Assembly: GCA_900642245.1 (NCBI GenBank)
Contig: CAAAJI010000002.1
Location: 1,227,928-1,291,927 of the forward strand
From: Fragilaria radians
Lineage: Eukaryota; Bacillariophyta; Fragilariophyceae; Fragilariales; Fragilariaceae
Length of the DNA: 64,000 nt
Direction: 5' to 3'
The notes beneath the pieces are model-generated. The model saw only the letters and a list, made by a program, of their open reading frames with translations, searched no databases and was not told where the DNA came from. Shown piece by piece: positions 45,237 through 55,465 of this stretch (position 1 is the first letter of the stretch; every line of letters begins with the position of its first letter). The translations under genes were made by a program, and so were the position numbers.

Positions 45237-46373
45237 ATGACGATGGCGTCAAAAGAAACCGCATCCGGAAGTTCATCGCATTGCATCAATTTTCAAGATG
45301 TGCTAAACGCAGCTGAACGCATTAGGGGTGATGTTACTCGAACTCCGTTACTTGCAGCACCTCCACAAATTATGAACCTAACATCATCTGGAGAAAATGT
45401 CCAGAAGTTATTCTTCAAGGTAGAAGCCATGCAACGTACGGGATCATTTAAATTTCGTGGCGCACTAAATGCCATTCGACATTATTTAGAGGAAACAGAG
45501 GACGAAGTTTCGTCTATGGATAGTTCTAGCAAAAGTCCGTTGACTGTTGTGACGCATTCGAGTGGAAATCATGCACAAGCGGTCGCATTGGCAGCTAGGA
45601 CATCCTCAACAGAGAATCGCCCAGTAATGGCTACAATTGTAATGCCTCGTAATGCTCCTCGTATTAAATTGGAGGGAACTCGTTCGTATGGTGCGGACGT
45701 TCGTTTGGTGGACAATACGAATGAGGCACGTGAAGTAGAAGCCTCACGGGTAATTCAAGAATCCAACCATACTGGGATCTTTATCCATCCCTCGGAACAC
45801 CCCTCTGTCATTGCTGGACAAGGAACTGCATCATTGGAAATTTTGGAACAAATTCAGAAAGAATTTGGAATTCAGAAACCCGATGCAGTGATTATTCCTG
45901 TGGGAGGTGGTGGCTTGGCATCTGGCAATGCCGTGGCATTACGAGGTGCTTTGGGAGGTAGCGATAGTGTCAAAATCATCCTCGCGGAACCCCAACAGTT
46001 GGATGATGCCAAACGTTCCTTTGATGCCGGAGTACGACTGCAACATGACCCTACCAATACATTGGATAGCGTTGCGGATGGACTCAAAACAACTCTCGGC
46101 CCCAACACATGGCCCATTGTTCGTGATTTTGTGGATGATATCTACACCGTGTCAGAGGATCAAATACTCAGAGCGACAAAGATAATTTGGGAACAACTTA
46201 AAATATGTATTGAACCCAGTGCTGGGGTAGGCGTCGCAGTGGCTCTTTATAACGAAGAATTTAAGCGAAAGTATAGTGCTGACGTAGGTATCCAGAATGT
46301 CGTGGTGATCCTGTGCGGAGGGAATGTGGATATTTTGAAGACTTGTAAAATGATGGAGAAAATGGGGATTTAA
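45237..46373 (+). CDS. SRR: Serine racemase / serine-threonine dehydratase family, PLP enzyme
   Basis: A 378-residue fold-type II PLP enzyme. Lys72 in S-F-K-F-R-G binds PLP; T-H-S-S-G-N-H-A-Q holds Ser109, equivalent to the second catalytic base of serine racemase; and P-V-G-G-G-G-L-A-S-G binds the PLP phosphate. Long stretches parallel animal serine racemase, including H-P-S-V-I-A-G-Q-G-T, A-D-G-L-K-T-T-L-G-P-N-T-W-P and I-E-P-S-A-G-V-G-V-A, and the A-E-P-x4-D-D segment of the metal site is kept. There is no ACT regulatory domain, unlike biosynthetic threonine deaminase. It interconverts L- and D-serine and/or deaminates serine to pyruvate. No targeting leader, so probably cytosolic. ATG 45237 is followed closely by ATG 45243. 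It converges on UBA3. Confidence 0.9.
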   Translation: MTMASKETASGSSSHCINFQDVLNAAERIRGDVTRTPLLAAPPQIMNLTSSGENVQKLFFKVEAMQRTGSFKFRGALNAIRHYLEETEDEVSSMDSSSKSPLTVVTHSSGNHAQAVALAARTSSTENRPVMATIVMPRNAPRIKLEGTRSYGADVRLVDNTNEAREVEASRVIQESNHTGIFIHPSEHPSVIAGQGTASLEILEQIQKEFGIQKPDAVIIPVGGGGLASGNAVALRGALGGSDSVKIILAEPQQLDDAKRSFDAGVRLQHDPTNTLDSVADGLKTTLGPNTWPIVRDFVDDIYTVSEDQILRATKIIWEQLKICIEPSAGVGVAVALYNEEFKRKYSADVGIQNVVVILCGGNVDILKTCKMMEKMGI

Positions 46374-46483
46374 ATCCTTGACTGTATGGTTGAGCCTTTA
46401 CGTTTTACGTGAGCTTTGCAGAAAACTATCAAATCTCTATATCGTTTCATTACTTTTCTGACATGCTAGCTTTTCAAATGAAT

Positions 46484-48007
46484 TTACTCAAATAAAACTG
46501 AAATAGTTACACTTAAATTCTGTAAAACTGGATCCGTCACGGTTAATTCATCACCAGATTGGATCAAAGTAGAAATTGGCTTATCAAGATTGGGACGAGT
46601 AGCCTTCTCCAATGCAGGTGGTTTGACCATATAAAGAGTCTTTCCGCCACTGGTAATTGACGGCGACTGGAGTCGCAAGTCTCCCTCCTTCAATTGTTGG
46701 ATAATCTGGTTCAGAGATTGATCAGGACGTACTGAAATGGTTTGGGTTGACGAGGTACAGACGGGACAGTCATCTTTCCGCTCGTATACAAATGTGTGAG
46801 AGTAAACTCCCTCCGCTCCCATGTACATCATGTATGTATTTAGGGTCTGTGAGAAGTAAGTAAGAATCTTGATTGCTTCCAAGACACAGATAGCAGAGAC
46901 TATAGCATTTGTAGATGCCACCGCAGGAATAATATTCTTGATGACACCCATGGTCAACATGTAGGTGACACCTGGAATGTTAAATTGTGTAGCTCGTTCC
47001 AATGCTTTCTCATAAATCCAATTCATATCTTCTGGCGAATCGGTATTGAATTTTTTGTCAGGAAATTCTTTTGGCCATTGAAGAATGGATGCATAGGCAA
47101 TGCAATGTTCCGGCTTCCGCGGGGTTTCGGCAATCGTACAAAGTGGGAAAGACTTTTGGGGAGGGAATGCATCTAGAGAGCATTCAAAACAGGACGTGAT
47201 TCGCGGGATAATTACTCTAGATTGCCCTGAGAAGCCTTCCGTACCACCATCAATTATGGGAATCATCGTGGAAGGATCTGGATCACCATCTTCGTCAAAC
47301 TGAACTAATCCACATACAGTAGCATTCAACCATCGCCGAGCTTCGACATTGTCCAAACCAGAAAGAATGCATTGGAACGATGCATAAAACGAAGGTTGCT
47401 TATCTTGAATTTTTCCATGATGAGCAACAACATTCATCCAGGGACATCGTTTGTTAATAAAAGTCGCTGCAACGACAGCCTTGGACAAACCAACATCCGT
47501 TTTTCGGAATAGAAATTGTCGATTCAAGTTAGTCACATCAATAGTATCTAAATCTATTACGTGAACATTGGATAAACCTGACATGGCTAAGTCCTTTAGG
47601 ATTTCACATCCTAATCCTCCAGCACCGACCACCAATACCTTGGATGACGGGAACAAATTTGGAGGTCCTTCCCTAGAAACGGGTTCAAATTCTCCCATCG
47701 GCAATAAGCCAGATTCGGAAGAATATGGAGAAGGACGGCTCAGTAGTGTCATTAATGAACCTCTCTGCGGAAGTGGATCAATATCCTGAATGATGAAGAA
47801 AAGCGTGAATATGTGAGAGGTTACAGTTAGAATGTTCTCTCCTGCATGGCTAGTGCAATACTTCTATCTCTCCCTCTCTCTCTCTATCTATTTCATATAT
47901 TCTTTCTTTCTCATCCTTACTTTAGTATCCACTACTTATCATCTTACCATAGGCTGTCCTTCCATCTGACTTCCAGTTACCATTTCGGACGCCGTTCTTT
48001 TAGTCAT
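46484..48007 (-). CDS. UBA3: NEDD8-activating enzyme E1 catalytic subunit
   Basis: Exons 48007-47948 and 47785-46484 join in phase 0 across a 162-nt intron, giving 453 residues. It adenylates NEDD8 and forms a thioester with it, together with APP-BP1, to start cullin neddylation. Visible are G-A-G-G-L-G-C-E (ATP loop, 74-81), D-T-I-D-V-T-N-L-N-R-Q-F, and the catalytic Cys236 in F-P-L-C-T-I-A with the downstream P-R-K-P-E-H-C-I motif. Zinc ligands are C-F-E-C and C-P-V-C. The E2-binding ubiquitin-like domain closes the protein. The first in-frame ATG in exon 2 (47752) leaves out a conserved-looking D-I-D-P-L-P segment, and the tiny 20-codon exon 1 supplies a better start. The intron has a CT/GA-rich run. 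Confidence 0.93.
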
Positions 48008-49608
48008 GAAATTCTCTTAGGATCCCTAGAATTTTATCAATCGTTACTCGGACCCAACTACCAGTTTCTTTTAACCAAGTAACCCTCTTTTGACAAACTC
48101 TAGAAACGTTAAGGATAGGCTAACAACTCAATTAACACAATTAGTTTCAAGTTTATCAGTCATCAAAAGAGTACATATTAGCGTAATATGTTTTACTTGA
48201 CACTATGAGATAGCTAAGCACTGAAATTATATAAAAACTATAATGAGAAGTCAAAAGAATTCCAAAGCAAGAACATGTTGTGGTGCATCACAATCACTAA
48301 CTGCTTCCGACTGCTGTATTGTACACTATTTGTACACTTTTAACGGACTGCTTTTCAGCTAGAAATAATGCATGTGCTGACGTGAATTATATTAGCACAA
48401 CAGCGGAATAAGGGCCAGCAACCATAATTTGTAAGGCCAATCTCCATAGCAGGACGAAACCAATGATAATTACAAGACATTTCGATGTAATTTTTGACAC
48501 ATTATCTGCACAAGATGTGCTGGAAAGCATATTTCAAAAAGAAAGGCAGAAAAAGACTATTCATACTGTTGAAAGCTGTATACGAATGTTTGGAAAAAGT
48601 ACAATTGTCACAATGAAGTCAGAATTAATTAAGAAATATAAATTGTTGTGTAACTCAAATATTTCTAAGGCATGCTTTGGAAAACTTTAAAGATGAAAAA
48701 GTTCTACCGAAATCCACTTGCTAAAGCTAATTTAGAGTTAAAAAGCTGCACCAAGAATCACTTGTCCAGATAACAAGGATGGCATCAAGGAAGTAGGTTT
48801 CGCAATACACTGGTGCGCAGCGACATATCATAATATGAGACGGCTCAGCAAAGCTGGGCATGAATTTAGAGTAAAGAAAGCATTCAGCCAAAAGGCAATC
48901 TTCTGAGAATTTCATCGCTTTGGAAAGAATGACATATATAGAGCACATTGCAAATAGCGTTATTTTCAATTCAAAATTACCCGCTTCTTTATAAGGATAT
49001 GTCATTTTTTTCTTTAGTCTCATTTGTTTTGGCAACGCTTCATTGTTTTAGCTCTCTCTTTGTTAGAGGTTATGACTTAATCTCTGGATCTCAGTGCAAA
49101 GAATTAGTACTAATTTATATGTACCATGGAAAGGATACGAAAAGTCTATTGGAGCTTTGGCAACCACGTAAACTTAATTGATTGTGAAATAGCTTAGAAG
49201 TTCGTGATTTTTTGCATGATTGTTAACACTGCACTATTTCATATGAATTTAGTAAATTGAGCTTTAGATTTTCATTTCTTGTATTTGATGCCCTAACTCA
49301 TTCTGGACTGTCTGATTTCCCAAAGCTGAGCCTTCAACTGTGTTGCCTTACTCTCTTTAAGTGACGATTCTAGTGAATCAACATTGGACTAAAACCATAC
49401 TACGAAAACAATATATATATTTTCCCCTGTGCTTTCTGAAGCTAGAATTTCGGCTCACGCTAAGTACTCTAGAGCTACTCATGAAAGCATAAAAGTGACA
49501 ATATCAAACTGATGTGATTGATAAAAAATTTGATTATCAGCATTGTACCTAGGTTGTTTTAAAGTTTTCAGTTAGGATAGAATTGAATATCTGGCTAGAT
49601 CACATTCC
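48008..49608. other. 1.6 kb gene-free stretch
   Basis: AT-rich spacer between UBA3 and the PhoX-like gene. An ATG frame at 48463-48690 (75 codons, Lys/Ile-rich) and a minus-strand frame at 48727-49035 have no recognisable features. No repeat or RNA gene seen. Confidence 0.55.
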
Positions 49609-51604
49609 CTAGCGAGTCTCTGACTTGTGAAACTTCAATTGAGAAACTATTCTTCCAGGAAAAGCAAGGCCATCGCTTCGCGAGATTTCAAACAAGTATC
49701 CATTTTCCTGTAGACATACATACATCTTGGTTCCATCTGGCGAGAAAGTCAAGCCTGTTGTTTCATCTCCTACAAACATGTCTTCCCAGGCTTCAAAAAC
49801 TGTAAAAAAGTCAATACCATCGGATGCAAAAACCCCAGGTGTCTTTCCTCCATCCTCTGTAAAATATTGCATCCCACCCAGCTGAATAATTTGGTCGGGG
49901 CCAGAGTCAAATGACCCACCGCCAATAAGTGATCGACGATCGGTAGTATTCACGATATAAGTGCCTTTGTCTAGATTTAATCGGAAAAGTTGCTTCTGAT
50001 CTTTGGCAACAAAACTGAGCATTCCCTCGTAGAAACTGATCCCTTCAACATTTCGATAGTATTGTTCTGCAGAGACACGGCCCAATTCAAGGGATGATGT
50101 CCATTTGAAAGTGGAATTCCCAGTAAATTCCAGGTAATCAATGACTCCATCAACTTGAATCAAATTCCAAGCAAGGCCAATGTTTCCACATGAAGGTTTG
50201 AATCTCCGAATCGCACCTCGTTTATCATCTTCGGTGACAAAAAAAGATGGATCTTTAGGATTGCGTATGTCATATGTCATGGCTTCGTAGAATCCTCCAC
50301 CTTCGACCAATTTGGTAACCGAGGGTTTCCGCAAACCATTGGGATCAATCTGCCAACAAAGCCCTTTACTGTGCTCCTCACAAGATACCCAAGTGTTCCA
50401 TGGTGTCTTTCCACCACTACAATTTCTGGTAGTTCCTGTTTGACGAACGACATAATCCCGAACGCGCCCAAGGGCATCAAAAATAACACCAAATACGCCT
50501 CCTTTTCCTTCATTGTTCTCGGCATTGCTTAAGTAGATCCAGCCACCATCGCTGAGATCAAACACTGCTGCCGCATCAGGATTAAAGTGAAAATTTAAGT
50601 TTGATTGAACTGTAATGCTCTCTGGACTTGTAAATTGAACTTTTTTCCCTGATTGAGCAATGATTTTGGCTTGAAGTCCTGTGGATAACCTTAGACCAAG
50701 AGAGTTGACACTTAATTCACCAAGGTGGAAGGCCGGCTTCAAGCTACTGTCTACATTGAACTGCTGACATAAACTCTTGTTGTTATTCTGGCTGATATCA
50801 CATGGCACATTTCCCCAGCCTGAAAGTAGCATTTTCTTTGCCACGGCAGATCCAATTAGGGCCATTGCACCACTATTTTGGATCGCTGCAATATTTCTAA
50901 TGAATGTGCAATTGGAAATCTCAGTCCCCGAAACAGAAGCAATCATCAATGCTGAACCTTCCTTTGCGATGTTATTGGTAAATGTGGATGTAGATAAAGA
51001 GAGCACAGAGCCACGTTGAAATATGGCTCCACCCCCCGCAGCTTCGTTGCCATCAAAAAAAGAATTAGATACAACTAAACTTGTGTAATCCTCAGTTTTT
51101 ATGGCTCCTCCTCTCCAACGTAACATTGAACCCCGGTTCCTGATTTGAGGGGGGAGCAGTGCTGTGAACGAACCTGTATATAGATCATTGTAATCACAAT
51201 TTAAGTACATACCGCGTAAAATTGCAATCACTGATGTAATGGGATTTTCTAGATGTTGACAAAACTCGAATGGCAGATTCAGTGGCTCCAGAGAAAGTGA
51301 ATCCTTGTATATTCACTTGACCATTTTTCCCAGAAATGGTCAAATGATTTCCAGCACCTTCAATCTGACATCTGTCACTGCTTAACTTCTTCTCGCATTG
51401 TAACGTAATGCGACCATCTAAGACTAACCTTTTAGTAGATTGTTTTTCGACATAAAAAGGTTGAAAACAAAGAAAAAAATTGTTTTTCTTCATGGCCAGA
51501 GACACAATCATATTGAACTCGTTAAAGGAATTAACTCTTTGACAAGGCACAGCCCGAACAATGATGGGAAGTCCGATCAATATTGTCAGTATCGATGAAT
51601 ACAT
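49609..51604 (-). CDS. Secreted beta-helix plus PhoX-like (DUF839) protein
   Basis: Exons 51604-51213 and 51139-49609 join in phase 2 across a 73-nt intron, giving 640 residues. A signal peptide (about 1-18, ending V-R-A) leads the protein out of the cytosol. Residues 75-230 read as a right-handed parallel beta-helix with repeated N-x-F and G-G-A-I turns (S-D-C-N-F-T, S-N-S-F-F-D-G-N, G-G-G-A-I-F, S-T-F-T-N-N). From about 310 the sequence resembles DUF839/PhoX beta-propellers: T-P-W-N-T-W-V-S-C-E-E (376-386), then T-E-D-D and a late G-L-T-F-S-P-D-G motif. PhoX is a calcium/iron phosphatase, but not all metal ligands could be confirmed, so phosphatase activity is uncertain. The splice restores an unbroken helix repeat. 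Confidence 0.82.
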
Positions 51605-53715
51605 AGTGAGTTTGTTTTGACTTCAAATATTATGTTTTTCATTCATTGGACATTGGACATTGGAAATAGGATGTATTTCAACTCCGCATGACCCTACGGA
51701 ATCAAAACCAAGGAATACTCATTGCCGCGTGGTTACAACTCCGTTTTTACTCTTCGATTAACAACTGAGGCCGTCTCAACGACTTCAGACCCGATCAATT
51801 CCACGTAGGTAACTATGATGTTGCTTTTTTTCTGTCTTTCATGATGCACCTGATTTGACGTTCATTCCAAATTTTACGACAAAAAATAGTTTTCAAAAAT
51901 TCATTCCCCCCAAGGCGACAAGTACCTCACTTCACTACAAAACACTCAAGAAAACTGAACCTCGAGGAGTAGGTAGTGTGTGTCTTTGGAACAGGAAACG
52001 CAAATGTGTTCAACCATGGAAGCTATATGAACCTACAAAAGTGTTACCAGATAATCAAGGGGGTATCAGTATCATCCACCAATCCTTTCTTCTTGACGTG
52101 GCAGAGGAAAGGAATAAGATGATGGTGGTAATGGTGGTATGCAACCAAAGGGTTCTCAAAGGCTTCTTAACTTGATGCAAGATACAAGGACAATGTACTG
52201 AGTGTTGCATAGCTGGTAGATTTATTTCGCGTTTTTGCATCTGATCCTCAGACTGTCATTATTGTTCACCTTCTAGATTAAGAGCTACAAATTAAGAAAA
52301 GAGGAAAGTATCATTATATTGGTTGATAGAAATGTGATGACACTCTACCTGAGGATGAAAGACTTTATTCTAGGGTAGATGTGAAGACAGAAGGAGGTTC
52401 ATACATTTCCAAAAGGAATTGACATCCACTTTTAATTGAAGCGGAGGACTAATTGATGGAGGTATACTAAATGACACAACTAGCTTGACCAAGTACTTTG
52501 TGTCAATGGATTATACTTTAAGTATGATTGGGAATTCAACACTAAGATCCATTAACTCGTAGCAGAAAAGGTGGGTTGTTTCAGTGATAGAGCCTTTGAA
52601 TCTGCTTCTCTATCTCAAATTGAGAATGCGCCAGGATTTAACTTAGTTTGTTCTTGCACCGTCAATTGCAACCTCACGTTTGAGGTTTTGCTCCAGCAGC
52701 AATATACACTGAAGCTTAGTATAGTGCAATGTGAGTGAATGGCTGCATACAATAATTTGGCATGTTGTGAATGATAGAAGATACAGTTACCACAGCTGTA
52801 ACAAGTAGCTACATGGAAAACTTGTTTCAGGATACGGTGTGAATATAAATTCTTGACATAATCCTTCAAAATCACTGATAAGACATTGAAATCACCATTG
52901 TCTGAGAGGAAGATGCTTCATTGTTCAAGCACTTAGTTGAATTATCCGGGAGAGGAGTACACAACCAAAGATTTTGAACAGGGTTTACATCCTTTACATA
53001 GTAGCTATGAAAGAGGAACAAAAACAATGTATTGAATATTTTGATACTTGAAGGCTACCTCGGGTAAGATATTGAAGCCATGGGCCATTGGATGACTCAA
53101 AATGGAATTATTAAGAAATTTACTTTTAACTCCAAGTCATATTCTAGAGTGGTTACATTCTAGACATTCTATTCGTTTCTCTACTAGTTCAAGTCTTTTG
53201 GAGAATAAGGATATAATTTGTATTTACACATCTTTTCACGGACGTTACAATTGTAGTGCTGTAGAGAGTTGTAAGCGAAAATATCTTGGCTGTTTACCAT
53301 CATCAGAGCATATATTAATAAGGGAGTAAATACTTTAACGTGAAAGATGCACATGAATGCAGCAAATTTTGTTATTTACCAAAATCGATCCTCCCAGGTG
53401 CAATAATTTTAAAAAGTTGAAAGTCCATGGAGTTTTGATACGTTGAGAGTCTTCCAATATAAGGAGTCCGGTCGGAGCCGTTATACCTCATGGACTATCT
53501 GAAGGTGATATTAATTGTCTTAGTAACTATTCCATATTAGAATTCAGCGTAATCGAATTCTGTGAGTTCGGACTGGTTGAATATTGCCAAGATCATCTTT
53601 TGGAGGTTAAAAGTGTATCTTTGTTTGCTATACAACAAAGAAAAGCTATAAGTAATTCAAATAATTAGAAATAAGCAAATGTGTAACTTTATGATCTTAA
53701 AAGAGGATACTAATA
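51605..53715. other. 2.1 kb gene-free stretch
   Basis: No supportable gene. A frame at 51855-52175 lacks an ATG until its last third and has no domain. The remaining short frames are AT-rich. No repeats noticed. Confidence 0.5.
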
Positions 53716-55465
53716 CTAATAATTTACTTTCCCCCATAGCCGAAAGTTTAGCAAGCGCATTAACCCCGTAATGCGAAATATCTCTTTCTTTGAAGCATTC
53801 TTAAGGTCCACTAGCCGAAAACGTTGTCCATTGTAGACGCCATCATCAGGAAGCTCTTTCTCCAAATTTGATAAACAATAGTTTCTTTGAGTGCTAGTGT
53901 CGCATATGGATCAACTTTTTTGGCAGGTCAGCATCTGTGTGTCGATCAGTTACCTTGCCTTCAGCCTTGTATGCTTCTATCCATTGTGAAGGATATTGCG
54001 TAGGGGAGATGCTCGGTTCATATGTTGGTACATAGATAGGATCTTTTGTCGGTGACAATGATGGTGAACTTGAAGGTATAATAGTTGGCACGAAGGATGG
54101 AATTCTTGTTGGCCACGTTGTGGGACTCTCACTAAACATTTCGCTAGGGGAATCGGAGGGTAATGCCGATGGAACACCGCTGGGAATACCTGAAGGCATC
54201 GTGGACAATAGGATTGATGGCCAGGGGGAGACAGATGTATCAGATTCTGAATTTGAAGTATTTGATTGAGAAATCATTGTTGAATTGGCGTAGGATTCCC
54301 GTCCTGTAGAGTTCGTTAGATGATCAATGGTGATGAAAGTCGTATTCCTACTCGGTGATACATTGGGTGATGGCGATGATGTAGGGGCTTGTGTAGGTGC
54401 AAGAGTTATTGGTGCGAATGATGGAGCAGGGGTTATTGGTGCAAATGTAGGCAATGGAGTTACAGGTGAAGACGACGGTTCTGTCGTCCCGAGGGGATCT
54501 TTTCCCGAAATGTGACAGTCGAAAGGGCAAAACATTTTCGGGAAATCCCCAATATCTCCAGGCACTTGAAATGTGCAATTGCTCGGAGCTCCTCCATCGA
54601 CGATTGTATCATTTCGATAAAATGTATTTGATGCTGAGAAGAGTTCAGATCGCTGAATTTCCCAAAATATCTCATCTGACCACCCCCCTCCAGATATTGT
54701 AGCCCTGTAACATCTTCCTGGTTGAAGGCAAGCATAACCGATGGATGTCTCTCCAAATAAAGTGTCCTTAAATATTGGATTCTGAGATACTTCAACCCAA
54801 GGAAGTTCTGCTTCCTTCACAGCTTCACCTACAATTTCATACGATGCTTTAGTTATACCGTTTCCATAAAGCCTTACCCTTGTCACAGCGACCTGCGATG
54901 ACGAGATAGCTTCGGTTTCAACTCTTTCTGTATATAAATCATCACCAAGCCTTTCTATTAGAAGCTCCCGATTGTCCCATCCGTCACCAAAGCTATCAAA
55001 TAGAATTACCTCATACAATCGCTCTGTCAATGGGCATCCTCCATTTCCGTTATTATTGTCTATTTTTTTGCTGGGATATGCAGAAGGAGTGAATCCAGGA
55101 AAATACGTTTGCTCCTTCATAGTTGGAGTAGGAGTACTTGTGGGATTTGAGGAAAAAGAAGGAAATTCTGATGATGTAGGTAAACTCGATATTGTAGGGT
55201 ATCTCGACGGAGGAGGTGTTGGTATCTTAGTAGGACCAGTAGATGGAGAAAAGGTTGGTTGTGTGGGACGAGAGGTTATTGTGGGAGTAGAAGTCGGTCG
55301 AGAAGTTGTTCTCGTTAGGAAAGGATCGCTTTCTTGGAATACCTTTCCTGCGTCTTCATTGTTGGACTCAATTTCGATAACATCTTGCTTTGACATTATT
55401 GAGGTCCATGTTCGATATCCCCTTACTAGGTATAACATGGCGGCTATAAGGATTAGACGGATCAT
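53716..55465 (-). CDS. Secreted Pro/Thr-rich protein with a D-S-F-G-D-G-W domain
   Basis: A hydrophobic N-terminus (1-17) acts as a signal peptide or anchor. Two Pro/Thr/Ser-rich stalks (about 50-135 and 335-490, with P-T-x-x-P and S-P-S repeats) flank a Cys-containing domain (about 142-325). The domain starts with Y-E-V-I-L-F-D-S-F-G-D-G-W-D, a motif common in secreted diatom and oomycete proteins, and contains N-x-S/T sites. This suggests a heavily O-glycosylated cell-wall or surface protein. The simple frame stops at 53894. I prefer a model with exon 1 at 55465-53954, a GTAACT donor, and exon 2 at about 53859-53716, because minus-strand sequence there stays open and looks coding (V-Y-N-G-Q-R-F-R-L-V-D-L). 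That joins in phase 0 to give about 551 residues. The 3' end is uncertain. Confidence 0.7.

Noticed and set aside
51855..52175. 106-codon plus-strand frame
   Set aside because: Begins with TTG, first ATG is near the end, no domain.
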